The position numbers were made by a program, and so were the translations under genes. The notes below the pieces were generated by a model. That model worked only from the letters and a program-made list of their open reading frames with translations. It was not told the DNA's origin and searched no databases. Shown piece after piece: positions 32,042 through 38,795 of a stretch of DNA of 38,795 nucleotides; within the stretch, counting starts at the first letter, position 1, and the number at the start of each line of letters is the position of its first letter. This DNA comes from CAZETJ01 sp964514575 (GTDB taxonomy: Bacteria; Patescibacteriota; Saccharimonadia; Saccharimonadales; UBA10212), in assembly GCA_964514575.1 (NCBI GenBank), contig CAZETJ010000006.1:1-38795 (forward strand), in the 5' to 3' direction.

Positions 32042-32312
32042 TGAGGCTGCGCTGCTTGAGCTGCTCAGGGCACCACGCTTCGAGAGCCAGCTGGCTGTCG
32101 AAGTAGCGAAATGCGACCTCGACGAACTCGTCAGGTACCTCGACTTCTTCGCCAGTCCGCTCGTGCTTCGGGCGGGCATAGAGGGGAAGGTAATGCACTC
32201 TCATCTCGTTGTCCCACACGACTATCGATCTGCCTTCCTCATCGAGGAGGACGCCGTAGATGTAACTCTTGGTGCCCCATCTCCAGTTGACCTTGACGAC
32301 AGGAAGCTTCAT
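32013..32312 (-). CDS. Orphan protein (99 aa)
   Basis: Starts at 32312, two bases before the stop of the upstream winged-helix-like gene ends, so the two form an operon. The first half looks like a small beta-rich domain (VKVNWRWGTKSYIYGVLLDE, SIVVWDNEMRVHYLPLYARP), the second half is helical. No family recognised. GC-richer by eye than the flanking membrane-protein gene. Confidence 0.6.
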   Translation of the reverse strand: MKLPVVKVNWRWGTKSYIYGVLLDEEGRSIVVWDNEMRVHYLPLYARPKHERTGEEVEVPDEFVEVAFRYFDSQLALEAWCPEQLKQRSLNERGIKRVE

Positions 32313-32313
32313 G

Positions 32314-32664
32314 TCAGCTCCTCGCCAGTAGGTGCTTCGCGAACTCGAGCCGCGAACGACTCTCCTTCAGCAGTTCGTAGCCAGCCGGCGTGATCGAGAT
32401 TCTGGTGAGCTCCGCCGTCAGTCGCATGCGACTGACCTTGCCATCACCTTCGATGTAGCCGCCCTTGTGCAGAACAAGAACCACGTTGGTGACCAGAGCT
32501 CGCTGAATCTCAGAGAGATTCAGGGCTTTCTGCAGGTCGCCAAGTGATCGTGGCTCCTTGGCGTGCGCGAGCATCCTGAGGACGTCAAACCCCAGCTCGG
32601 CACCTTGCAGCGTCTTCTTGCGGCTCTGCCAGAAGCGGAGCTTGGGCATCCCTTCGATGGGCAC
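32314..32664 (-). CDS. Winged-helix-like protein (116 aa)
   Basis: The GTG at 32664 has GGGAGG seven bases upstream; a second possible GTG start at 32733 would add 23 residues. The pattern AELGFDVLRMLAHAKEPRSL, then LQKALNLSEIQRALVTNVVL, then LVLHKGGYIEGDGKVSRMRL, ending ISITPAGYELLKES is that of a marR/PadR-like winged helix with a beta-wing and a C-terminal helix. Probably a DNA-binding regulator of its own module. Confidence 0.6.
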   Translation of the reverse strand: MPIEGMPKLRFWQSRKKTLQGAELGFDVLRMLAHAKEPRSLGDLQKALNLSEIQRALVTNVVLVLHKGGYIEGDGKVSRMRLTAELTRISITPAGYELLKESRSRLEFAKHLLARS

Positions 32665-32714
32665 GCGAGTGCCTCCCTTCAGGAGTTGCGGATTGAAAAA
32701 GGAAAGGACGTTTG

Positions 32715-32731
32715 GAGAGCCTCTGGCTCTC
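32715..32731. repeat. 7-bp hairpin in the module leader
   Basis: GAGAGCC-TCT-GGCTCTC between the predicted promoter and the 32664 start. Could be an operator or leader hairpin. Confidence 0.4.
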
Positions 32732-32758
32732 ACCAGACGCCCTCAACAAACTTAGGCT

Positions 32759-32790
32759 ATTTTACAATGTTTTAATATAATTAGCAATAT
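32759..32790 (-). promoter_or_regulatory. Promoter of the orphan module
   Basis: On the minus strand TTGCTA, a 17-base spacer and TAAAAT, reading toward the winged-helix-like gene. Lies in a short AT-rich stretch beside the paralogue scar. Confidence 0.5.
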
Positions 32791-32794
32791 GTGT

Positions 32795-32830
32795 GCCCTC
32801 CGCTACCAGCAGCTCAAAAAACTGGCCTAA
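32795..32830 (+). pseudogene. 3' scar of a second copy of the 31187-31909 membrane-protein gene
   Basis: Eleven codons plus stop encode ALRYQQLKKLA, identical to the end of the 240-aa membrane protein, but seven or more codons differ synonymously (CTC CGC TAC CAG CAG CTC against CTT AGA TAC CAA CAA CTG). That excludes a recent duplication or att-type copy and fits the tail of a diverged tandem paralogue whose body is gone. It is directly followed by a strong terminator. Confidence 0.7.
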
Positions 32831-32831
32831 A

Positions 32832-32859
32832 AAAATACTGGCCCGGAGGCCAGTATTTT
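32832..32859. terminator. Bidirectional intrinsic terminator
   Basis: A 12-bp perfect stem (AAAATACTGGCC / GGCCAGTATTTT) with a CGGA loop. On the minus strand seven T follow, ending the DUF1508 gene; on the plus strand it follows the paralogue scar. Confidence 0.9.
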
Positions 32860-32876
32860 ACTGATGGTGAACAGAC

Positions 32877-33059
32877 TTACTCACCAGTGTTGTCGTAAAT
32901 TGTAGCGCCGAAGGCACTCTGCTTGACAATGTCAATCGCATGCAGGCAGGTAGACTTACGATCTAACAGTTCAGAGACTGCGAGAATCTCATGATTCCCT
33001 GAGGCCCTAATCTGCCACCAGTATTTACCCTGGCTATTTTTGTTGATTTGGAAGTACAT
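32877..33059 (-). CDS. DUF1508 (YegP-type) single-domain protein (60 aa)
   Basis: Start at 33059 (AGGA eight bases upstream). MYFQINKNSQGKYWWQIRAS, then NHEILAVSELLDRKSTCLHA, then AIDIVKQSA matches the DUF1508 pattern (F..yk...g.wrw.l.a.ng..ia.se.y..k......i..vk). These small beta-rich proteins are common and have no assigned function. It has its own terminator. Confidence 0.8.
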   Translation of the reverse strand: MYFQINKNSQGKYWWQIRASGNHEILAVSELLDRKSTCLHAIDIVKQSAFGATIYDNTGE

Positions 33060-33165
33060 TTTTGTTTCCTTTGGGTCCCAACATTCGCAACGCATTATTG
33101 TGTTCCGGCAGCCTCGACGCTACAATGTGGATGAAGTCCTTTCACTGCAACTGCATTGAGAACCC

Positions 33166-33194
33166 AAAAATCCCACCCAAGCAGTGGGTTTTTT
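33166..33194. terminator. Intrinsic terminator of the XRE gene
   Basis: CCCAC (33172-33176) and GTGGG (33184-33188) with a seven-base loop; A-run on one side and T-run on the other, so it can work in both directions. It follows the XRE stop by a few bases. Confidence 0.8.
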
Positions 33195-33199
33195 CGATC

Positions 33200-33700
33200 C
33201 TAAATACCGCCCCCAAGTTTCTTAATGTGCTCGTCCAACGCCTCGCGAATCTTAATACCATGCTGAATTGAAAAACCGATTCTAGCAACGATATCAACCT
33301 CATTATTAAGTGCGTTCCTCTGCCCGGCGCTGATCACAATTCCGAAGTCGTCCGAACTGACGCCAAGGACGTCTGTGTAGTAGACAGGTGAAGCGTCCGG
33401 ACTCAAATTGAATCTAGGGAGAAGCGGACTAGTCGAATCGGACACGACATCGGCCTTAGCGCTACCGGCAGCGGACCCCGCAGTACTGTACCCGAACTGG
33501 TCGCGAAGTTTCTCCGAATCTTCGAAGGGTACCTGGTATGCCTGTATCATCTTCTCTAGCGTATTACGAGAGGGCTTTTGATGACCATTTTCCAGCCTAG
33601 ATAGATACTGTGCTGTGATGCCTAGCTTGGTGGACGCTTTTTTGGGAGTCAGACCCTGACTGATTCTGATTTCGCGCAAGTTTATGTCTAATTTGTTCAT
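33200..33700 (-). CDS. XRE-family regulator with DUF3467-like C-terminal domain (166 aa)
   Basis: The ATG at 33700 is chosen because TTGAAA-16-TATCAT (33707-33734) ends six bases away, giving a leaderless mRNA. Residues 1-60 are a clear Xre/Cro HTH (LREIRISQGLTPKKASTKLG, ITAQYLSRLENGHQKPSRNT). A Ser/Ala linker follows, then residues about 100-160 (VYYTDVLGVSSDDFGIVISA, VARIGFSIQHGIKIREALDE) resemble DUF3467. The fusion suggests a regulator with its own sensing or oligomerisation domain. Target unknown. Confidence 0.8.
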   Translation of the reverse strand: MNKLDINLREIRISQGLTPKKASTKLGITAQYLSRLENGHQKPSRNTLEKMIQAYQVPFEDSEKLRDQFGYSTAGSAAGSAKADVVSDSTSPLLPRFNLSPDASPVYYTDVLGVSSDDFGIVISAGQRNALNNEVDIVARIGFSIQHGIKIREALDEHIKKLGGGI

Positions 33701-33706
33701 AAATCC

Positions 33707-33734
33707 ATGATACATCCGATAATTTGAATTTCAA
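33707..33734 (-). promoter_or_regulatory. Promoter of the XRE gene (leaderless type)
   Basis: TTGAAA (33729-33734), 16-base spacer, TATCAT (33707-33712); six bases to the ATG at 33700. Confidence 0.7.
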
Positions 33735-33802
33735 GACCGTGATATATACTTTTTTAACTTTTGTAACCTAGAGCTCTTTTTTAGATGATTGACTGCGGCG
33801 AC

Positions 33803-33830
33803 CCGTTTGCCTTGAGGATAAGGCAAACGG
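33803..33830. other. Long perfect hairpin of unknown role
   Basis: CCGTTTGCCTT (33803-33813), GAGGAT loop, AAGGCAAACGG (33820-33830), 11 perfect pairs, with an outer CTGC/GCAG helix. It lies between the tRNA terminator and the XRE promoter, has no U-run on the minus strand, and belongs to no gene. Confidence 0.55.
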
Positions 33831-33865
33831 AAGAGCAGCGACAACGGTGAGCTCGATTGCCATTC

Positions 33866-33904
33866 AAAAAGAGCCCCGGCTAATTTTGGATGGCCTGAGC
33901 TCTT
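33866..33904 (-). terminator. Terminator of tRNA-Leu
   Basis: On the minus strand AAGAGC and GGC pair with GCC and GCTCTT (33899-33904 with 33869-33874), followed by TTTTT. About 15 bases after the tRNA 3' end. Confidence 0.75.
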
Positions 33905-33919
33905 CAGTTTGTCGATGCG

Positions 33920-34004
33920 TGGTGGGCGAGAGAGGACTTGAACCTCCACGGGTTTCCCCACTAGTTCCTAAAACTAGCGTGTATACCAATTTCACCACTC
34001 GCCC
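33920..34004 (-). tRNA. tRNA-Leu (anticodon UAG)
   Basis: Acceptor arms GGGCGAG / CTCGCCC, anticodon stem CTAGT/ACTAG with loop TTTAGGA (anticodon at 33970-33968), a long variable arm as expected for class II tRNA, T-arm with TTCAAGT, discriminator A and an encoded CCA (33922-33920). Reads CUN-type Leu codons, at least CUA. Confidence 0.95.
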
Positions 34005-34163
34005 TCGTCGGAATTGACACTTCTACATATCGTTTTGGCGGTTCACCAAAAGCTCAATCTTAAGCTATATTCCTCCTCTCAATTTCACGGAGCTACGCTT
34101 CGCAAAATTGGTACTGCCAAACTGCAAATACAGGGGTATTTTACTTGATTACGCGGTGAATAA
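34005..34163. other. Intergenic region between tRNA-Leu and methyltransferase gene
   Basis: No coding frame is convincing. It contains two weak inverted repeats (TTTTGG/CCAAAA near 34033-34051 and AAATAC/GTATTT near 34127-34142); the second could be a terminator for the methyltransferase gene on the minus strand. No clear tRNA promoter was found. Confidence 0.4.
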
Positions 34164-35108
34164 CTAGGGGCTCGGACTTGTCATCCTTTGGGCTAGAAGA
34201 TCGTGAGCCAAAACCCGGACCATGTACTGGCGGTCAACCAAGTCGGTGATCACTTCGCTGTATTCCTCGTCGGTCATATGGTCATGCTCCGCGACAATGT
34301 ATGGTGGACGAAAATCTTCCATTTTCATCAGTTGTCTCAAAATGTCAGCATCGCAACCCTCAGCGTCAATGAACACCATATCCAGCGACTGTCTGTCGAT
34401 GGAGTTATCGGTCAGCAAGTTGTCCATTGTCGTAGTTGGAACGATTACGGACTCGGTGGATGCGCCCACGGGCATAAAGCAGTCAAGGGTTCTGGGCTTA
34501 GTTGTGGCCGTTTGATCAAGAAAGAGTGGAGTTTTCGTGGTGGGAACTATGGATAGCATCTCGACATGACCATCTTCATTAGAAACAGCTGTGTTTAGCA
34601 GTAATGTGTTAGGCCGTCCGGCGTAGTTTAGCCTGAGTCTCTCGAAAGTTTGGGGCATTGGTTCGATTAGAATAGCGTTCCAATCCGGGTTCTGCATCAT
34701 TATCGGATAGAGTCTGTCGTTGGTGCGGCCGTCATAGGCGCCAATCTGCAGGACCGAAACTCGACCATGATTCTCCGCGTATTCCAGAAAGCTGGTCAGA
34801 AACTCTGACCAGTGAAACTTGTAAACTTTTTCCTTCCCTATTCTTTCTCGCGTGGTTCGTATTGAGCGAATCGCATGGGCCAGCTTCAGAGGAGTAATCG
34901 CGTTAATCCGGGTCGCTAACTCAGTCGGAACCGTTTTCTCCACGATTTTACCGATAGCCGTCGAGCCAATATGGCGAGTAAGGGCTCTATCGATAACCCG
35001 CCCCCTCTCGGCATGCGAAGCCAGGCTTTGATAATAGTCAACGCCCAAAAACGGGTTCGGTTTTCGCGGGATAGATTCAACACTTAGACTTGAAGATAGC
35101 GTACTCAT
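34164..35108 (-). CDS. FkbM-type SAM-dependent methyltransferase
   Basis: 314 aa. SAM-binding motif VLQIGAYDGRTND at about 119-131, an acidic residue ending beta 2 (ILIEPMPQTFERL, 147-159) and the family's FIDAEGCDADILRQL (246-260). The first 95 residues are an extra basic domain. FkbM-family enzymes usually O-methylate sugars or polyketides; the substrate here is unknown. The ATG lies six bases after a TAAAAT (35115-35120) and 14 bases after the rsmD stop, with no Shine-Dalgarno. Confidence 0.85.
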   Translation of the reverse strand: MSTLSSSLSVESIPRKPNPFLGVDYYQSLASHAERGRVIDRALTRHIGSTAIGKIVEKTVPTELATRINAITPLKLAHAIRSIRTTRERIGKEKVYKFHWSEFLTSFLEYAENHGRVSVLQIGAYDGRTNDRLYPIMMQNPDWNAILIEPMPQTFERLRLNYAGRPNTLLLNTAVSNEDGHVEMLSIVPTTKTPLFLDQTATTKPRTLDCFMPVGASTESVIVPTTTMDNLLTDNSIDRQSLDMVFIDAEGCDADILRQLMKMEDFRPPYIVAEHDHMTDEEYSEVITDLVDRQYMVRVLAHDLLAQRMTSPSP

Positions 35109-35121
35109 TGGTATATTTTAT

Positions 35122-35658
35122 TTAACCATTTTTCCGGTAAAACACAAGCTGAGCGTCGCCGTAGTTTTTATCAGATACGACCTCGACACCTTCAAGCTCT
35201 GGAAGATCAGTTTTGCCTGGCCAAGATAACACGGCTAAGCCGCCGGACTTAACGTGCCGCTTGATAAGTGTCTGCAACAGATCGGTTTGGAGCTCGTCGT
35301 ACGGCGGATCCAGGAAGACTATGTCGAACCGCCTCTCCATATTATGGATGCTCCAGCCGCCAGTGTTGGCGCGAACGGCATCAACCTGCGCGCTAAGCCC
35401 CAGCTCGGCTAGATTGCGGTCTAGTGACGAGTGCGCTGCCCGGTCTTTATCAACGGCCACGATGTGCCTAGCCCCCCGGCTAGCCGCCTCAAATGACAAT
35501 GCTCCACTGCCAGCGAAAGCGTCCAGAATTTCCAGTCCCTCTATATCGCCCAGTACGTTAAACAGCGCGCCACGAATCTTCTCGCTCATTGGATGAGTTC
35601 GAAAGCCATGCGGTTCGCTAAACTGACGCCCGCCAAGTTTTCCAGCGATAATTCTCAT
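35122..35658 (-). CDS. rsmD: 16S rRNA (guanine-N2)-methyltransferase RsmD
   Basis: 178 aa, methylates G966 of 16S rRNA in the 30S head. MRIIAGKLGGRQF, THPMSEKIRGALFNVLG, SAM motif DAFAGSG (46-52) and catalytic DPPY (117-120) are all typical. The ATG lies six bases after TATACT (35665-35670), without a Shine-Dalgarno, so again a probable leaderless start. Confidence 0.95.
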   Translation of the reverse strand: MRIIAGKLGGRQFSEPHGFRTHPMSEKIRGALFNVLGDIEGLEILDAFAGSGALSFEAASRGARHIVAVDKDRAAHSSLDRNLAELGLSAQVDAVRANTGGWSIHNMERRFDIVFLDPPYDELQTDLLQTLIKRHVKSGGLAVLSWPGKTDLPELEGVEVVSDKNYGDAQLVFYRKNG

Positions 35659-35664
35659 ATTTTA

Positions 35665-35670
35665 AGTATA
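35665..35670 (-). promoter_or_regulatory. -10 element of rsmD (leaderless type)
   Basis: TATACT on the minus strand with six bases to the ATG at 35658; -35 region weak. Confidence 0.5.
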
Positions 35671-35701
35671 GCTGAGCCTGAATTTTTACAGATTGAGTCG
35701 C

Positions 35702-36616
35702 TTAGAACGGCTCGCCAATATCTTCGTAGCCAGAGCCAGCGTCCCCGAGACCTACGAATAAAAGTGTGCCTATAATTCCCTGCGGAAAAACCACCTCCTG
35801 GTGCGCGTCCGATTTAGGCTCGAAAGTTGGGTAGCACATATGGCAAGAGACCACCCGCTCCCGTTCGATTTCCAGACTGACAGGATCAAGCACAGCCGTT
35901 TCAGCACAATAAACTTTACGCATGTTCAAATCGACTGCGGCAATATGCCCCAGATAGCCAATTGTGCCGTCTGGACGAGCCACCGCCTCATTTCCGCCCC
36001 GATGCTGCCCCTCCATAGGTGATGCTAGGGCGGGTATCGGCCTGGCAGCTAGCAGCCCCTGCGCAGTTATGTCCTCCAGGTCATCAAACTCGGCGTAAGC
36101 AACGCCTTTAGTGCCATCAGGAGATTCCGGTCTGGTGAGGACGCCAACTCTTCCGTCATTTAGCTGAAACGGTCGAATGTCCTTCATACCGGGAGGTCCA
36201 ATTAAAATCGTTTTCATCTCTCGTAAATCATCGCCAGCTCGAATTTCGGTGTATACCGCTCTAGCTCCGCCAGGGATATCCTTGCGCGGACGAATTTTAA
36301 CGACACCGTGGACCCATCTGCCATTTATGCGCTTAACGAACGCATCCTGGGACATCGGGAAGACCGGTAAATCAGGGGCGTAGACGAAGCTATCAACTGA
36401 GCCGTTTTGGACAAAGTGCCGTATCTCACTGACTTCGCTGGCCTTTGGTTCAATCCGCGGGGCTAGGTACAACCTGTCCTCGTAGATAAAGGGCGCCGGG
36501 TTGTAGACGTTCTTGCCGCTCTCGACACCCTCGAAATTGATCAAATGGCCTTCGCCACAGACGTGAGACCCTCTGAGCTCTTCAATTGATTTTGGTATTT
36601 GTTCCGTTTTGGCCAC
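35702..36616 (-). CDS. DUF1861-like, probable five-bladed beta-propeller protein
   Basis: 304 aa. Repeated blade-like segments such as NPAPFIYEDRLYLAPRIEP, RPFQLNDGRVGVLTRPE and NEAVARPDGTIGYLGHI match the DUF1861 group, which belongs near GH130/GH43-type glycoside phosphorylases and hydrolases. A sugar-related function is therefore likely, but no substrate can be assigned. GTG start at 36616; TATAAC (36626-36631) with nine bases between it and the GTG and TTGCTT at a 17-base spacing, no Shine-Dalgarno. Confidence 0.7.
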   Translation of the reverse strand: MAKTEQIPKSIEELRGSHVCGEGHLINFEGVESGKNVYNPAPFIYEDRLYLAPRIEPKASEVSEIRHFVQNGSVDSFVYAPDLPVFPMSQDAFVKRINGRWVHGVVKIRPRKDIPGGARAVYTEIRAGDDLREMKTILIGPPGMKDIRPFQLNDGRVGVLTRPESPDGTKGVAYAEFDDLEDITAQGLLAARPIPALASPMEGQHRGGNEAVARPDGTIGYLGHIAAVDLNMRKVYCAETAVLDPVSLEIERERVVSCHMCYPTFEPKSDAHQEVVFPQGIIGTLLFVGLGDAGSGYEDIGEPF

Positions 36617-36625
36617 TTACTGAAG

Positions 36626-36654
36626 GTTATACTCTGCTTAACAAGCATAAGCAA
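36626..36654 (-). promoter_or_regulatory. Promoter of the DUF1861-like gene (leaderless type)
   Basis: TTGCTT, 17-base spacer, TATAAC (36626-36631) on the minus strand; nine bases to the GTG start. Confidence 0.55.
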
Positions 36655-36675
36655 TGAGTGCTCTGCCGACTAGAG

Positions 36676-38712
36676 CTAGTTAAGATTCGTAATGGCGCGC
36701 AGAGCCGTGACTCGAGAGTCCAGGTGAGGGTATTTTTTGAGGTTCTCCTTTTTGTCGATAAATTGTTGAGCGGCGCTACGAGCCGAAGCTATCAGTTTGG
36801 TATCTGTTAACTTAGCTACCCTAAGATCGAGGGCGCCGTGTTGGACAGTGCCATAAATCGCTCCGGGGCCGCGTAGCTCCAAATCTAAATCGGCCAGTTT
36901 AAAGCCGTCCGACATGGTTTCTAGCGCTTTAAGGCGGGTTGAGGGCGCTTTGGAATCACTCATCATTAAATAGCAGTAGCTCTGGTGGGCGCCGCGGCCA
37001 ACCCTACCGCGCAGTTGGTGAATTTGGGCTAAACCAAAGCGCTCTGGAGCTTTGATCATCATAATCGAAGCGTTTGGCACATCTACGCCGACTTCTATGA
37101 CTGTAGTGCTGACCAAAATATCGTACTTGCGAGCCATAAAGTCGCGCATGATCTTTTCTTTTTCGGCCGATTTCAGCTTACCGTGCATTAGGGCGATTTT
37201 TCGATCTTTAAATTCGTGCTGGCTCAGCTGAGCATAGGCTTCCTCGACAGACAAACCGGCGCTGGTCTCCGTATCTGTTATTAGCGGGCAAACGACAAAC
37301 ATTTGCCGTCCAACTTCCAGCTCCTTGTCGATCTTGGCATAAAGCGGCTTGACGGAGTTGGGCGATATAATTTTGGTCTCGATATCTTGCCGGCCGGGAG
37401 GCAGCTCGTCCAGAACAGAGATATCCAGCTCGCCATAAAGCGTCAAAGCTAGGCTGCGCGGAATCGGCGTGGCCGTCATGTGCAGAACATGCGGCATATG
37501 GCCGGCTTTGGCTTGCAGTTTCTTGCGCTGGTTGACACCAAAGCGGTGCTGTTCGTCGATAATTATCAGGCCGAGCTTGCTCATGCCCACCTTCTCGGAG
37601 ATTAAGGCGTGAGTCCCGACAATTAATCGAACCTCGCCTCCGGCTATTTTGGCGTGCATCAGCTTCTTTTCATCTGGTTTTAGTCCGCCAATTAGCAAGC
37701 CGACTTGGCGGCCGTATCCGACGCCGTCCAACAGCTTATAGAGAGTGTCAGTATGTTGGCGAGCGAGGATTTCAGTTGGTGCCATAAAAGCTACCTGAAA
37801 GCCCTGCTCCATAGCCATCAGGGCTGCCATGGCTGCTACGACAGTTTTACCAGAACCGACATCGCCCTCCACCAGGCGGTTCATTGGCTGAGTCTTCGCC
37901 ATATCCTGATAGATCTGCCAAACCACCTTGCGCTGGGCATTTGTTAGCTTGAAGGGTAATTTGGACACAAAATCACGGGCTAGCGCCTCTTTGAACGGGA
38001 TTTTAAGCCCTTTTTCGTGAGTTAGCTCTTGTTTGTTGAGCAGAGCCGCCAGAGTCAGCTGAAAGACCTCTTCGAACCCTAGCCGCTTTCTAGCCATGTC
38101 CAGGGCCTTGTTGCCACTGGGAAAATGCATTTCTAGAGCCGCCCGCTCATAGCTGACCAGATCTTGCTGCTTTAGGAGCCACCGTGGAAGGTGTTCTGGC
38201 AGATCTTTTAGACCGCTGGCGGCTTCCCGCACGAGGCGGCGTAGCTGAGCCGATTTAAGGCCTTTGGTCTCGCGGTAAATTGGAATAATACGGGCTGTGT
38301 TAACTGGGAAATCGCTGACTAGCTCTACCGACGGGTTCATAATCGCGAAACGGCTGCGGCTGAGCTTATATTCGCCGCCGATATAATATTTTTGGCCAGC
38401 TTTAATAGCAGTGGCGCGGTAGGGTTGATTGAACCAAACCAACCTAACGCTAGAGGTCTGATCGGAGGCAATGGCTTCAGTTATATGCATGCCGCGGCGA
38501 ACGTAACGGCCCTTAGCGTGCGAGATAGTGGCTTCGACAGTGACTTGCCCGGGATGCAGATCGCGGACCGCGACGATGTCCGAGTAGTCGTCGTAGCGGC
38601 GCGGAAAATACTCGATAAGATCGCCGGTGGTTTTGATGCCCAGACCGCCCAACTTCTTGGACAGTTCGGTTCCCACGCCTTTGAGTTCAACGATTGGAGT
38701 ATTAAGATCCAC
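36676..38712 (-). CDS. recG: ATP-dependent DNA helicase RecG
   Basis: 678-aa branch-migration helicase for stalled forks and Holliday junctions. N-terminal wedge/OB domain about 1-200, Walker A GDVGSGKT (283-290), Walker B DEQH (386-389), motif III ATPIPRSLALTLYGELD, and C-terminal QLRGRVGRGAHQSYCYL. GTG start at 38712, with GAGG upstream; it overlaps the end of an unknown upstream frame. Confidence 0.97.
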   Translation of the reverse strand: MDLNTPIVELKGVGTELSKKLGGLGIKTTGDLIEYFPRRYDDYSDIVAVRDLHPGQVTVEATISHAKGRYVRRGMHITEAIASDQTSSVRLVWFNQPYRATAIKAGQKYYIGGEYKLSRSRFAIMNPSVELVSDFPVNTARIIPIYRETKGLKSAQLRRLVREAASGLKDLPEHLPRWLLKQQDLVSYERAALEMHFPSGNKALDMARKRLGFEEVFQLTLAALLNKQELTHEKGLKIPFKEALARDFVSKLPFKLTNAQRKVVWQIYQDMAKTQPMNRLVEGDVGSGKTVVAAMAALMAMEQGFQVAFMAPTEILARQHTDTLYKLLDGVGYGRQVGLLIGGLKPDEKKLMHAKIAGGEVRLIVGTHALISEKVGMSKLGLIIIDEQHRFGVNQRKKLQAKAGHMPHVLHMTATPIPRSLALTLYGELDISVLDELPPGRQDIETKIISPNSVKPLYAKIDKELEVGRQMFVVCPLITDTETSAGLSVEEAYAQLSQHEFKDRKIALMHGKLKSAEKEKIMRDFMARKYDILVSTTVIEVGVDVPNASIMMIKAPERFGLAQIHQLRGRVGRGAHQSYCYLMMSDSKAPSTRLKALETMSDGFKLADLDLELRGPGAIYGTVQHGALDLRVAKLTDTKLIASARSAAQQFIDKKENLKKYPHLDSRVTALRAITNLN

Positions 38713-38795
38713 TCACAGCCTCGGGGAGATATCTAGGGTGGGTGCATACCCAGCCCCACTCGTCCAGTGTTTCTTGACATAGCGCGACCACGCTG
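38702..38795 (-). CDS. C-terminal fragment of an unknown protein, cut by window edge
   Basis: A 30-codon open frame enters from the right edge and ends ...DEWGWVCTHPRYLPEAVSGS before a TAA that overlaps the recG start by 11 bases. Overlap of this kind is common here, but the fragment is too short to identify. Confidence 0.4.
   Translation of the reverse strand, partial: SVVALCQETLDEWGWVCTHPRYLPEAVSGS

Noticed and set aside
31880..32830. Integrative element with att-type duplication of the membrane gene 3' end
   Set aside because: The two tails differ at many silent positions, and no integrase is present, so a diverged paralogue remnant is the better reading.
33731..33961. A 76-codon minus-strand frame over the tRNA-Leu 3' half
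   Set aside because: It overlaps a clear tRNA and its terminator; structure explains the region better.
1..38795. UGA recoded as Gly (Gracilibacteria/SR1 code)
   Set aside because: TGA ends genes cleanly, for example at 1460 and 27870 with ATGA coupling, and no conserved Gly falls on TGA in core genes.
1..38795. CRISPR array, transposase or integrase
   Set aside because: No spaced direct repeats and no recombinase or transposase motifs were seen on either strand.

Overview
The window reads as a chromosomal stretch from a Patescibacteria/CPR bacterium, most likely Saccharibacteria (TM7). The reasons are: the classical rpoBC-str-S10-spc block is present, but no L30 gene (rpmD) lies between rpsE and rplO, which instead overlap by four bases (absence of uL30 is a known CPR trait); genes are very compact, with TAATG and ATGA couplings; TGA, TAA and TAG all act as stops, so there is no Gracilibacteria-type recoding; and accessory genes include a heliorhodopsin. 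The phylum is an inference from content, not from a tree.

Layout, left to right. Positions 1-1940 are accessory: a truncated membrane-anchored protein, a lone GC-rich orphan gene whose 5' leader is complementary to its own terminator, and a two-gene HTH/zinc-ribbon module. Positions 1943-3066 carry a cupin and a convergent heliorhodopsin. From 27063 down to 3147, almost all on the minus strand, lie rpoB, rpoC, rpsL, orphan, rpsG, orphan, fusA; then (own promoter) tuf, orphan, rpsJ; then (own promoter and attenuator) rplC-D-W-B-rpsS-rplV-rpsC-rplP-rpmC-rpsQ-rplN-rplX-37-codon ORF-rplE-rpsN-rpsH-rplF-rplR-rpsE-rplO-small membrane protein-secY; then an orphan. Positions 27244-31131 hold a protein-quality block: a CIRCE operator, a 37-codon leader ORF and clpP, an orphan, trigger factor and hisS. 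Positions 31187-33715 are accessory again: a membrane protein, a GC-rich orphan module with a paralogue scar beside it, a DUF1508 gene and an XRE regulator. Positions 33920-38795 carry tRNA-Leu(UAG), an FkbM-type methyltransferase, rsmD, a DUF1861-like gene, recG and the tail of an unknown gene.

The most notable points are: (1) clpP sits behind a perfect CIRCE and a probably leaderless 37-codon ORF whose first codons are complementary to the clpP start region; (2) EF-G has NKIN in place of NKMD and a changed G5 motif, while EF-Tu next to it is normal; (3) RpoC has lost both structural zinc sites and has an unusual trigger-loop sequence; (4) at least nine genes have a -10 hexamer only 6-10 bases before the start codon and no Shine-Dalgarno, pointing to common leaderless transcription; (5) uncharacterised small genes are interleaved in the core translation operons, including a 37-residue basic ORF coupled on both sides between rplX and rplE; (6) a heliorhodopsin lies just downstream of secY; (7) an 11-codon scar of a second membrane-protein paralogue flanks an inserted orphan module.
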